25,793 nt of DNA from DATEPR01 sp036279295. Lineage in GTDB: Bacteria > Actinomycetota > Actinomycetes > Mycobacteriales > Pseudonocardiaceae. The notes below the pieces were generated by a model that saw only the letters and a program-made list of their open reading frames with translations, had not been told where the DNA came from and ran no database searches. The stretch is from positions 1 through 25,793 of the forward strand of contig DASUJK010000088.1 in assembly GCA_036279295.1 (NCBI GenBank), given 5' to 3'. The position numbers and the translations under genes are program-made. Below, piece after piece: positions 17,705 through 25,741 of the stretch. How positions within the stretch are numbered: the stretch's first letter is position 1; each line of letters starts with the position of its first letter.

Positions 17705-18322
17705 TCAGGGGCAACTCGTGTTGATCGACACCAGCGGCCAGCCCGGAGCCAACAACCGGCTATCGGAGACCGCCGTGGCCACCTCCCAGACCGACACCTC
17801 GGGCAGCGCGAACCTGCCCGTAGCCGCCTGCGCTGCTGCCGCGATCGCCGCGAGGGCGTCCGCCCGCCCACTCCCAGTCGGCGCCGGCATCACCGGATCG
17901 GGCGCCAGCGCCCGCAGCCACACCGTGAACACACCCCGCACCGCCTCGACCCGGCCGGCGAACCGGCGCAACCAGCCCCGCACCGTCTCCGCCGGGCGAC
18001 CCAGCAGCGCCGCGATCGACCGATACCCGCCACCAGCAGCTTTCGCGGCCAACGCCGCCCCGATCACCACCGCCGCGTCCGCCCGCCGCACCAGCAGCAC
18101 GACCGGCAACAACACGTGCGTGACCCCACAGGTCATACATCGCGACCGGCGGGGCCGCACCCGTACTGGACCCGCCACGCCCCGAACCGTGCGTTCCCGG
18201 CCGTGTCCCCAGCCCCCGAGCACCCCAGCGCACCCCGGACAGGCCAACCGCCCACCGCGCAACCGCCGCTCGACGCCGACCGGGTCGGCCTCTACCGTGA
18301 TCATCCGGTGCCTTCGCACCAT
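17705..18322 (-). CDS. DUF6431-type transposon-associated protein with zinc-ribbon and helix-turn-helix
   Basis: This 205-residue protein matches the arrangement I know for DUF6431: MITVEADP near the start, a zinc-ribbon made of CPGC and CMTCGVTHVLLPVVLLVRR, and a helix-turn-helix GGGYRSIAALLGRPAETVRG followed by WLRRFAGRVEAVRGVF. Such genes typically sit directly upstream of rve-type transposases, as here (63-bp gap, same strand), and are presumed DNA-binding partners in transposition. ATG 18322 is preferred because GGGAGGG lies seven bases upstream. ATG 18304 is the start most homologues would suggest, and a start as far upstream as 18418 is open. The gene looks intact, but its transposase partner is dead. 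Family assignment is from memory of the motif order. Confidence 0.75.
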   Translation of the reverse strand: MVRRHRMITVEADPVGVERRLRGGRLACPGCAGVLGGWGHGRERTVRGVAGPVRVRPRRSRCMTCGVTHVLLPVVLLVRRADAAVVIGAALAAKAAGGGYRSIAALLGRPAETVRGWLRRFAGRVEAVRGVFTVWLRALAPDPVMPAPTGSGRADALAAIAAAAQAATGRFALPEVSVWEVATAVSDSRLLAPGWPLVSINTSCP

Positions 18323-18325
18323 TGC

Positions 18326-18370
18326 ACGGCCCTCCCGCGGCACTCCGGCAAGAGACGGCGGGAGGGCCGT
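18326..18370 (-). promoter_or_regulatory. Perfect 13-bp inverted repeat covering the ribosome binding site of the DUF6431 gene
   Basis: ACGGCCCTCCCGC (18326-18338) and GCGGGAGGGCCGT (18358-18370) are exact complements separated by 19 bases. On the minus strand the arm nearest the gene contains GGGAGGG, the ribosome binding site seven bases before ATG 18322. The hairpin would hide it in a transcript that includes both arms. There is no T-run on either side, so a terminator is less likely. It may also mark the end of the transposon. Confidence 0.65.
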
Positions 18371-18499
18371 TGCCTGTCTGGACGTGCTCACGGTGCCGCC
18401 GAACACGATCAACAGCAATCACACCGCGCCGAGGACGAACCCATGCTCACCGTCAACGCCGGACACCTACCCGCTGGTCCTCATCTTCAATGCCGGCGA

Positions 18500-19752
18500 A
18501 CAACCGACCAGCAACGCACCTTGTTCGGGCTGCTGGGCATCGCCCCCGGACCCGACACCACACTGCCCGCCGTGGCATCCCTCGCCGACCTGCCACCCGC
18601 ACACGCACGCTCAGCACTGTCGGCGCTGGAGGAGGCGTCGCTGGTCGAACGGCGACCGGGTGGCCGGTACGCGATGCACGACCTGCTCCGCGACTACGCC
18701 GCCACCACAGCCCACCAGCTACCCGAGGACGTGCGGGAGACAGAGCCCTGATCCGGGTGATGGACTTCCACCTGCACACCGCCTTCGCCGCCGATCGTCT
18801 CCTGGACCCCCACCGCCAGCTCGCGCAACCTGGCCCGCCCGCGCCCGGCGTCCATCCTCATCCGCTGCCCGGTGCCGCAGCCGCGATGGCCTGGATGGAA
18901 ACCGAGCACGCCACCCTCCTGGCCACCCAACGCACCGCCATCGCCCTCGGCCGCCACCTCGTTGTCTGGCAGCTCGCCTGGACACTGACCACCTTCCACC
19001 TCTGGCGGGGGCACCGGCGCGACGCGCTCGCCGTGTGGCGGGCGGCGCTGGCGGCCGCCGCCCACCTGCCCGACCCCACCACCCGCATCCGCGCCCACCG
19101 GAACCTCGGCATGGCCTGCTCCGGGCTGGGACTGGACGAGGAGACCATCTGGCACCTGGACCAAGCGCTCGAGCTGGCCGTGCGCCACCACGACCCCACC
19201 GAACAGGCACACACGTACCAGACGTTCGCGGTCGCCTGGGAACGCCAGGGGGAACACCGGCGGGCCCTGGACCAAGCCGGACACGCACGCGATCTCTACC
19301 ACACCATCGACCTGCCGACGCGCGAAGCCGACGCGCTCAATTCGATGGGCTGGCTGGCCGCGCAGCTGGGCAGGTTCGCCATCGCCCGCGATCACTGCCA
19401 AGCCGCCCTCGACCTTGCCCGGCACCACTCCTACCCGACCGGCGAGGCCGCCACCCTGGACAGCCTCGGGTTCATCGCGCACCGCACCGGCGAGCACCGC
19501 CAGGCCCTCGACCACTACCACCACGCCATCGTCCTGCGCCGCTCCTTCGGCGGTATCTACCGGCTCGCGAACACCGTCGACAACACCGGCCATCCGCACG
19601 TCGCCCTCGGCGAACACGACGAAGCCCGCGCGGTGTCGCGGGAGGCACTGGAGCTGTACCAGCAACAAGGCCGCGACACCGACATCCAACGCGTCAAGGG
19701 ACAACTCGACGAACTCGACCGCACCACCGCTACGGACCTCGATAACGCCTGA
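18500..19752 (+). pseudogene. AfsR/SARP-like NB-ARC-TPR regulator, 5'-truncated and frameshifted
   Basis: From about 18500 one frame gives QQRTLFGLLGIAPGPD, then SLADLPPAHARSALSALEEA and GGRYAMHDLLRDYA. This is the winged-helix end of the NB-ARC module in AfsR-like regulators. That frame stops at 18751. One base out of phase, the family continues with ALIRVMDFHLHTAFAADRLL (about 18744 on), then TPR repeats (HRNLGMACSGLGLDEETIWH, DALNSMGWLAAQLGRFAIAR, TLDSLGFIAHRTGEHRQALD) to the natural C-terminus at 19752. The SARP DNA-binding, BTAD and P-loop parts are gone, replaced by transposon sequence. An isolated TPR frame from ATG 18760 (330 residues) is open but has no good ribosome binding site. 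It is convergent with the peptide operon and ends 59 bp from it. Confidence 0.8.
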
Positions 19753-19811
19753 GCTGCTATTCGGCTCTCCGCCTCTGTGGGCCGGACCGCGGGAACCACG
19801 GGTCGCCGCCG

Positions 19812-21905
19812 CTAGGTGCGCGAAACCCCGCGGGATGTCCGGGCCGTAGCGCATCGTCTTCGTGCCTCTTCGATGTCGCGGTCGTCCGGTATCAGCGCGG
19901 CTGCAGTGTCCAGGTGGGTCAGAGCGTCGTGCCAGCGTTGCGCGCTCTGGTAGGCGATGGCGAGGTTGTAACGCAGTCCGGCGTCACTCGGTGCGAGTTC
20001 GACTGCCACGGACAGGTCGTCGATCGCCGCACGTGCATCCCCAAGTTCGTGAGCCACGCCTGCTCGCCCGGACAGCGCCGGGACCAGATCCGGGACAGCG
20101 GCCAGTGCACGGTCGAACGCCGCACGGGCCTTGGTGAACTCCTGTCGTTCCGCGCACACCTGCCCGATGACGGTGTTGAGGTAAGCGTTGTCCGGGTCCA
20201 GCAGCAGACCGGCCGTAGCGTCGGCCAGCGCGGCATCGTGATCGCCGGCGGACAAGTGGATGCCGGCCCTGTTGATGTAGGAGTCCGTAAATGTGGGATC
20301 CAGTTCCAACACGTAGGACAGCCCGGTCAGCGCCTGGTCGGTGGCACCGGCGTCCAACCACAGTTCCGCCTGGTTGTAGTACGCCTCGGGGAACGGCGGC
20401 CCCAGCGCGATCGTGGCCCGGTACTCGGCCAGCGCCTCATCGTCACGGCCCACGCGATGCAACAGGTTCGCGCGGTCGAAGTGGTATTCCGGGTAGTTCG
20501 GGTCGGCCTCGATGACGGCCTCGTAGTCGGCCAGCGCCTCGTCCAGCCTCCCCAGCGCGACCAACACCTGGGCGCGGTTGTAGCGCAACACCGAGCGGTG
20601 CAGCCGATGCTCGTCCGGCGCCAGTTCCCGATCCAGCACCGCCAGCCCGTCACTCACGAGCCGCAACGCCTCGGGCAGATTACCGAGATGGGTTTCCACC
20701 AGCGCCAGACCATTGCGATTGAACACCGTGTGGAACAGCCGTTCCTTGCCTTCGAACGCCACGCCTGCGAAAGCGATGGCCTGGTGCAGTAAGCGCTTGG
20801 CCCGGCTGTGGTCGCGGCGATCGATGTCATGGTGTCGGGTGTAAATCATGCCGGTTGCATAGGCGACCTGCATATGCACCTTCGGATTGTCGGTGGCGGT
20901 GAGCACCTCGTCGTACAGCTCTTCGGCCTCGTCCGGTCGGCCCAGCGCGGCCAGCGAAGTGGTCATCTTGGTGGTGAAGGTCCACCACAGCTCGAACTGC
21001 GCCGCCCGGTCGACCACCGCCCTGCCACGGGCACCGAAGTCGACCGTAGCGTCGTAGTAACCCATGTCGATGCAATAGTCCAACGCCAACCGCAGCGCCT
21101 CCGCACCGGCGCCGGCTGGGTCACTGCCGCGCTCCAGGTGCCACGGGATCGCGCCCAGCCGCAAGGATGTCTCGTCCAGGGCGGCCAGCATGTCGGCTCT
21201 GGCGTCGTGTAGCCCCGCGCGATCCTGGGCGGGCAGCGCCTGGTAGGCCGCGAGCAGTTCAGGCCGATCGTCGGCACCGTCGGAGGAGATGTACGAGGCT
21301 GCCAGTACGCGGGATTCGGCGTCCAGGGGTTGCGCAGGCCGCGACTGGCCGGTCACGGGCTCGGCATACATCCGCAGCGCGTCTGCCAGCGCGGCGGGCA
21401 GCGCACCGGTGCCGGTGCACACCACCAGCATGAGCACCCTGGGGTCCAGTCGGCGCAGGGCGACAGCGACGAACTCGACATCGGTCGGATCGGCGTCGCT
21501 GACGTCGAACACCACCTGGCAACGCGGCCCATCAGCCGTGGCCAGCAGGTGATCCCGCAGGAACTCCACGATGCCGTGGCTAAGCCGTAGTGTACGCAGC
21601 CGCGAGTAGAAACGGGTCCGTTCGTCAGGGATGGCCAGCGACGTCAGCGTCTCCCGGCTGGCGGACAACGAGCTACGCAGTTCGGGTGCCACCGACAGCA
21701 GCTCGACCTCGTGCCGGTGCACCAACTCGGCTTGCGCTGTCGGCACGACGGCCCGCACGATCGCACCGACTGCGGTGTAGGGGCCTCGATGGTTGTGGTG
21801 CGCCGACACTGATGACAGCACCGTGGGCAGTGCCAGCCCTTGGACGAGTTCGTCCCGCTGGGCGCGCGTGGTTGAGATGATCCACTGGTGCCGTGGCTCC
21901 GGCAT
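19812..21905 (-). CDS. TPR protein with degenerate STAND/LuxR-type ATPase region (third gene of peptide operon)
   Basis: This 697-residue, apparently soluble protein starts at ATG 21905, 24 bp after the protease stop, with GGAGC seven bases upstream. Residues ~20-165 resemble the ATPase part of large LuxR/STAND regulators: HRGPYTAVGAIVRAVVP, APELRSSL, TLTSLAIPDERTRFYSRLRT, then a Walker-B-like strand VVFDVSDADPTD (131-142) and a following VLMLVVCTGTG strand. No Walker A P-loop (GxxxxGKS/T) is present, so ATP hydrolysis is doubtful. Residues ~437-680 form about seven 34-residue TPRs (ALGRLDEALADYEAVIEADP; VGRDDEALAEYRATIALGP). No DNA-binding domain is seen. In this operon it could bind the peptide, as RRNPP receptors do with TPRs, or scaffold the protease. 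Both are inference. Confidence 0.85.
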   Translation of the reverse strand: MPEPRHQWIISTTRAQRDELVQGLALPTVLSSVSAHHNHRGPYTAVGAIVRAVVPTAQAELVHRHEVELLSVAPELRSSLSASRETLTSLAIPDERTRFYSRLRTLRLSHGIVEFLRDHLLATADGPRCQVVFDVSDADPTDVEFVAVALRRLDPRVLMLVVCTGTGALPAALADALRMYAEPVTGQSRPAQPLDAESRVLAASYISSDGADDRPELLAAYQALPAQDRAGLHDARADMLAALDETSLRLGAIPWHLERGSDPAGAGAEALRLALDYCIDMGYYDATVDFGARGRAVVDRAAQFELWWTFTTKMTTSLAALGRPDEAEELYDEVLTATDNPKVHMQVAYATGMIYTRHHDIDRRDHSRAKRLLHQAIAFAGVAFEGKERLFHTVFNRNGLALVETHLGNLPEALRLVSDGLAVLDRELAPDEHRLHRSVLRYNRAQVLVALGRLDEALADYEAVIEADPNYPEYHFDRANLLHRVGRDDEALAEYRATIALGPPFPEAYYNQAELWLDAGATDQALTGLSYVLELDPTFTDSYINRAGIHLSAGDHDAALADATAGLLLDPDNAYLNTVIGQVCAERQEFTKARAAFDRALAAVPDLVPALSGRAGVAHELGDARAAIDDLSVAVELAPSDAGLRYNLAIAYQSAQRWHDALTHLDTAAALIPDDRDIEEARRRCATARTSRGVSRT

Positions 21906-21929
21906 GACGTGCTCCAGGAATGTGATGGG

Positions 21930-23132
21930 TTATGCGGCGATTGCCGCGCGGGTTGTGTGCCTGGTTCGGACGGCGAGCGCGCCCGCAATCACGAACTGCG
22001 CGAGGTTCAGGACGAGGAACACCAAGGCGTCGACCACACCGGTGGTCGAGGCGGAACCATCAAGGTGGGACACGACGATGCCCACCATCCGCACCATCGC
22101 CGGAATCACTGCGACCCCAGCAGCCGCGATCATCACCATGTAGCCGCATAGGATCAGCCACGAGTACCAGCGCGCAGCCGCACGGTCGCGTGGGTGCCAG
22201 GTCGATTCGTCGACCAGTCGGTCGGTGCGACCCAGCAGCCGATTGACGCGGTTGACCGCCGTCGCCCGGGCGACCGTGTGCAGATCGACGCAGCCCAGCA
22301 CGGTGACGACCAGGTAGTAAATGTCGGTACGCAGGAAGATGTAGCACTGCCACACCAGGCGCAGCACGGTGCCGAATGCCAGGGCCAGCAGGTAGCCACC
22401 GATCGCCGACCTGGTGCCGCCTGCCTCGTGCAATGGCACCGCGGCCAGGCTCAGCACGGCGATCACGAGTGCATCGGCGATCATGCCCGCCAGTATCGGC
22501 AGATACCGACGCCGCCTGGGCACCACGACCAGCCCGTCCAGTACCGTCTCGAACACCACGAAGTACAGCCGCCTGCCGATGTGCAGCGACGAGGACAGCC
22601 CCAACCGCCGGCCCGCCAACGCATGAAACGCCTCGTGCACCAAGATCAGCGGGAACTGGCCCAGAAAGATGCCCAGCTCCAGAACCACCAGATATCGGGT
22701 GAAGAACAGGTTCTGATAGCGCGGCACAACATCGGGCTGCCGGACCATGGCGATCACGGCCGCGACCACCAGCAGGCCGTAACAGACCCACGCGAGCGGC
22801 GAGAACATCGCCCGACCGAGCCCCTGCCACCGTACCGGCCCACCGTTGGCGACCATCGGCGCCTCCCCGCGTGGCGCCAGCAGATGAAGTTCGTCCAGCG
22901 TGGCGAGGAACTCGTCGATGTCGATATCCTCGCCATACTGCTCCGCATACCACTGTTTTCCCTGGCGCGGCGGCATTCCATCGGCAAGCTTCCGCAGCAG
23001 GGTGGCGCCGTCGGCTGGTAGTACGACGAACGTGTTGGTATCGGTCCGGCCGACGGTGACCTCGTCGGCGTCGTCGAGGTAGGTCAACGGATACACCGTG
23101 ACCGGAAGATCGGGGTCGAACGAAACAGCCAT
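21930..23132 (-). CDS. PqqD-like/RRE domain fused to M50-like intramembrane metalloprotease (second gene of peptide operon)
   Basis: This 400-residue membrane protein starts at ATG 23132, six bases after GAGGTG; an upstream GTG at 23189 lacks such a site. Residues ~20-86 look like a PqqD-type peptide-recognition domain (TVGRTDTNTFVVLPADGATL, then YGEDIDIDEFLATLDELHLL). A multi-pass membrane part follows. The zinc motif H166-E-A-F-H170 sits at a membrane segment end (PLILVHEAFHALAGRRLG). A second conserved block, FLRTDIYYLVVTVLGCVDLH, carries D270, a possible third ligand; this arrangement recalls YydH-like peptide zinc metalloproteases. Further hydrophobic segments lie at about 211-234, 243-267, 323-354 and 366-388. 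It probably recognises the 28-residue peptide encoded just upstream and cuts it in or at the membrane, releasing the C-terminal part. Specific substrate and product are inferred. Confidence 0.88.
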   Translation of the reverse strand: MAVSFDPDLPVTVYPLTYLDDADEVTVGRTDTNTFVVLPADGATLLRKLADGMPPRQGKQWYAEQYGEDIDIDEFLATLDELHLLAPRGEAPMVANGGPVRWQGLGRAMFSPLAWVCYGLLVVAAVIAMVRQPDVVPRYQNLFFTRYLVVLELGIFLGQFPLILVHEAFHALAGRRLGLSSSLHIGRRLYFVVFETVLDGLVVVPRRRRYLPILAGMIADALVIAVLSLAAVPLHEAGGTRSAIGGYLLALAFGTVLRLVWQCYIFLRTDIYYLVVTVLGCVDLHTVARATAVNRVNRLLGRTDRLVDESTWHPRDRAAARWYSWLILCGYMVMIAAAGVAVIPAMVRMVGIVVSHLDGSASTTGVVDALVFLVLNLAQFVIAGALAVRTRHTTRAAIAA

Positions 23133-23214
23133 CGTCAACACCTCGCTCGGATCGACGGTCGGCCGGGTGAACGCGGCACGCGTGCCCACCCGGCCGATGT
23201 ACTGGGTGGCTGGC

Positions 23215-23301
23215 TCACACCGCGCAGTTCCCGGCGTAGAGCGGCGTGGCCGCCGAGGTCAGGCGGACGGTGCCCACCTTGCGGACAACGATCTTCTTCA
23301 T
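23215..23301 (-). CDS. Candidate 28-residue precursor peptide (first gene of peptide operon)
   Basis: ATG 23301 is followed by 27 further codons and TGA at 23217-23215. It has an excellent ribosome binding site, GGAGGTG (23314-23308) within GGGGGAGGTGA, six bases upstream and the best in the window. The peptide begins MKKIVVRKVGTVRLT: a basic, beta-prone leader-like segment that a PqqD-type domain could bind. It ends LYAGNCAV, with a single cysteine four residues... counted as Cys26 of 28. Ser/Thr residues at 15, 16 and 19 could be modified, but no modifying enzyme is present nearby. The PqqD/M50 protease gene follows after 82 bp on the same strand. I infer a processed RiPP-like or signalling peptide. 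I do not recognise an established family for it. Confidence 0.8.
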   Translation of the reverse strand: MKKIVVRKVGTVRLTSAATPLYAGNCAV

Positions 23302-23436
23302 AGATTTCACCTCCCCCAAGGACGTGCCTATCTTCAGGCCAAGGCACTCACCGGTGTGTCGGCCGACGTGTGCCGCGACAGTCCTGTGGCCAAGCGACGT
23401 CTTCGTCAGCCGACCGTGACTGCGTTGGTCGTGCTG

Positions 23437-23484
23437 GCCCTACGCTGCCCGGGTCACCTTCATCAAACCTTCACGGAACCTTTC
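23437..23484 (-). promoter_or_regulatory. Putative operon promoter with three heptamers in 11-bp phase
   Basis: Upstream of the peptide gene, in its reading direction, lie GAAAGGT (23484-23478), TGAAGGT (23473-23467) and TGAAGGT (23462-23456), exactly 11 bp apart. A possible -35 TTGATG (23466-23461) and -10 TAGGGC (23442-23437) are separated by 18 bp. Alternatively CAGCGT (23447-23442) lies 8 bp after the last heptamer, the spacing described for SARP promoters. SARP regulators and PhoP both bind 11-bp direct repeats at -35 regions. The leader would be about 130 bases, with a weak GTGCCT/AGGCAC hairpin at 23324-23347. Confidence 0.5.
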
Positions 23485-23618
23485 GGCGACCTTGAATCGA
23501 CCAACCAGACGTGTCACGGGGATAGGTTCGAGCCGAGGCGGTGGCGTATTTTGGTGTTCCGGCCGTACGCCAGCGAATTGCGACAACGCCAACTAGGTCA
23601 CCGTTGAACCAGGCGAGT

Positions 23619-23693
23619 TCAGGCGGTGGAAGCATCCGCGTCGAGGAGTTCGGCGAATACCTCGCTCGGCTTTCTCCAGTCAGGTGTCGCCTG
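23619..23693 (-). pseudogene. Possible IS30-type transposase C-terminal remnant
   Basis: About 25 codons read TPDWRKPSEVFAELLDADAS and stop at 23619. This resembles the end of IS30-family transposases, where RPRKTLGW-TPAEVF-ELL precedes the stop. The preceding RPRK sequence and the catalytic domain are absent. The fragment is short, so the assignment is tentative. Confidence 0.4.
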
Positions 23694-23764
23694 CCAGCCT
23701 GATGGGACCACCGGTTTGCCATGAGCATGGGACCGGGTTGTGCCCGGTCGCGGGCCGCGTGCTG

Positions 23765-23881
23765 ATGGTGCAGTCCGGCACGCTGGGCCAGTCGTAGCAC
23801 CGGGACCAGTCCGGCACACGACACGAGGTTCGGATCGTCGAATGTCGCCGACACTGCGGCGGCGGTATGGGGTGCTCGCAC
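23765..23881 (-). pseudogene. IS1380-family transposase N-terminal remnant
   Basis: From GTG 23881 the frame gives AVSATFDDPNLVSCAGLVPV followed by LRLAQRAGL. The FDDPNLVS-AGL-P-LRLAERAGL sequence is characteristic of the N-terminus of actinobacterial IS1380 transposases. Similarity ends at about 23765, before any catalytic block, so only some 39 of the usual ~450 residues remain. The frame continues as non-homologous sequence. Confidence 0.65.
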
Positions 23882-24325
23882 CTTGTAGATGCCCTTCTGC
23901 CTGGTCGGATGGAACCCTCAGCAAGTCCCATCGTTCCAGCTCGGAGGGCATCTACTCGCTAGCGACACTGCCTCGAACGACCATTTCACCGGTGGATCCA
24001 GGCTCAATCGCCATGTACGGCCGCCTGGACCGAGCGACGATCAACACGGCGACATGCAGCGGACGTAAATCCGTCGATCAGAAGTGTTGAGACGGCTGCG
24101 GTAACGACCTGCCTTACTGCGGCCGGCGTTGTGCATGCGCGGGAACGTCACGGCCGGAGCGCTACCAGGTGGGCTGACCGCCGACGAACGCCGATCGCCG
24201 GACCGCAACCGTACATGCATACGCATTAACACGGTTCTCGATCCACGTCGGTTAATCGATCAATTCGGATGTTCCACGTTCTAATATCGAATGACTCATC
24301 CGGCCACCTGCCCGGAAAGGAAGCC
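23882..24325. other. Intergenic region upstream of the BNR-repeat gene
   Basis: I see no gene here. The last ~100 bases are clearly richer in A+T than the surroundings and probably hold the promoter of the downstream gene. TAATAT at 24283-24288 is a plausible -10 hexamer, without a convincing -35. The left part is probably insertion-sequence debris linked to the IS1380 relic. Confidence 0.4.
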
Positions 24326-25741
24326 ATGAATCGATTAGGAGTTCGAATAGCCAGCTTAGGAGCGATCGTCGGATCGGTCCTCGCTCTGGTGATGCTGGGT
24401 CAACCGGCGATGGCCGCGGTGCCCACCGGTGGAGCCCGTCCGGTGCCCATCGATCCGTCCGGCAGCGCCCATTCGTTGGTCCACTCGGCGGAACAACCCG
24501 CCCACACCGTGCCGAATCCGCTATTGAAGGAGGTGTTCGCCGAGGGAGACGATGATGGGGGCGACGACCCGACAGTGGTGTCGGCGCTGTGTCAGAGTTT
24601 CCTGGGTCATCCGTCCCCGTTCCGCGCGTTGGCACCGAACGTGGACACGATCAACGGCGACGGTGTCGCCCCGGTGGGCAGCGCGACCGGCTGTTCCACC
24701 CCGCAGAACGAAACCACCGTCGCGGTCAATCCCGACAATCCACGGAACATTGTCGAGGGTGCCAACGACTATCGCATCTTCAACGCCCGGGAGAACCGGA
24801 CCGACTCGTCGGGTTGGGCCTACACGTCGATGGACGGCGGCCGCACCTGGAAAGACGTCGAACTGCCCAAACTGGACATCCAGACCGGCGCGACAGGCGC
24901 GCTGACGTTCATGGACGCAGCAGGGGATCCGGCGATCGCGTTCGGTCCGCACAACATCGTGTACTACGCCACCCTGGTGTTCAGCCGCGCCGAGGTGCCC
25001 GACACCGAGCAGAATGCCAGCGGTATCGCCGTGTCCATCTCCCACGACGGCGGCCTGACCTTCGCTGACCCGGTGATCCTGCACCTGGACGGGGTGAACC
25101 CGGACGGCACACCGACTCCGACGTCGATCTTCAACGACAAGGAGTGGATCACCGCCGACCCGCGCACCGGCACCGTCTACGTCACGTGGACGCAGTTCAC
25201 CTTCGACGCCGAGGGCAACTTCATCGATTCGCCTGTGGTGGTGACGGCGTCGCAGAACTTCGGCCGCACATGGTCGGCGCCGCGTCAGGTGTCGCCGGAC
25301 ATGTCCACGTTCACCGGTGGCATCACCTCGTTCGGCTCCGGGTCCAACCCGCGCATCGGCAACGACGGCACGCTGTACGTCGCCTACGAGACCTCGGTGT
25401 GCCAGACAGCGGCCTGTGACGCACCCAGCGACCACGACGCGGTCGTGATGGCGATCTCGCACAACGGCGGCCGGACGTTCACCAACACCGAAGTCGCGTT
25501 GGACTTCGATTTCCCGTTCAACGACGACATCGGTAACAACGCGTTGACCGGCGAGAACTTCCGGATCAACAGCTTCCCGCAACTGGCTTACGACCGGAGC
25601 ACCAACCGGCTGTGGGTGACCTGGGCCGATGACAGCGACGGCCGGTACGCCAAGGGGCCACCAGAGTATTACTTGGTGGATTTCTGTCGGGTTTGCTTAG
25701 CTGGGGCCGGTTCAGCACATCGACCTTTGTGGATAGTGTAA
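24326..25741 (+). CDS. Secreted BNR/Asp-box (sialidase-like) protein, 3' end apparently replaced
   Basis: ATG 24326 follows GGAAAGGAAG and gives 471 residues. Residues 1-30 are a clear signal peptide (hydrophobic core, GQPAMA cleavage). Four Asp-box motifs mark a beta-propeller: SMDGGRTW (168-175), SHDGGLTF (239-246), SQNFGRTW (309-316) and SHNGGRTF (378-385). This is the sialidase/exo-sialidase-like superfamily, but I see no firm set of sialidase catalytic residues, so activity is uncertain. Up to ADDSDGRYA (residue 442, base 25651) the protein looks normal. The last 29 residues are cysteine-containing, unlike the family, and coded by less GC-rich DNA. A full-length protein would be expected to continue with more blades. 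The gene is probably truncated by an insertion. Confidence 0.82.
   Translation: MNRLGVRIASLGAIVGSVLALVMLGQPAMAAVPTGGARPVPIDPSGSAHSLVHSAEQPAHTVPNPLLKEVFAEGDDDGGDDPTVVSALCQSFLGHPSPFRALAPNVDTINGDGVAPVGSATGCSTPQNETTVAVNPDNPRNIVEGANDYRIFNARENRTDSSGWAYTSMDGGRTWKDVELPKLDIQTGATGALTFMDAAGDPAIAFGPHNIVYYATLVFSRAEVPDTEQNASGIAVSISHDGGLTFADPVILHLDGVNPDGTPTPTSIFNDKEWITADPRTGTVYVTWTQFTFDAEGNFIDSPVVVTASQNFGRTWSAPRQVSPDMSTFTGGITSFGSGSNPRIGNDGTLYVAYETSVCQTAACDAPSDHDAVVMAISHNGGRTFTNTEVALDFDFPFNDDIGNNALTGENFRINSFPQLAYDRSTNRLWVTWADDSDGRYAKGPPEYYLVDFCRVCLAGAGSAHRPLWIV

Noticed and set aside
17369..19745. Long plus-strand frames starting inside the transposon region
   Set aside because: Their first two thirds are antisense to the rve transposase and DUF6431 gene. 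Only the part after about 18500 resembles a protein family, and that is given as a pseudogene.
18694..19854. 386-codon minus-strand frame opposite the TPR relic
   Set aside because: It is an antisense shadow of the TPR coding frame with no recognisable motif.
20808..21212. Plus-strand frames antisense to the operon TPR gene
   Set aside because: The minus frame carries regular 34-residue TPRs, while the plus frames have no motif or ribosome binding site.
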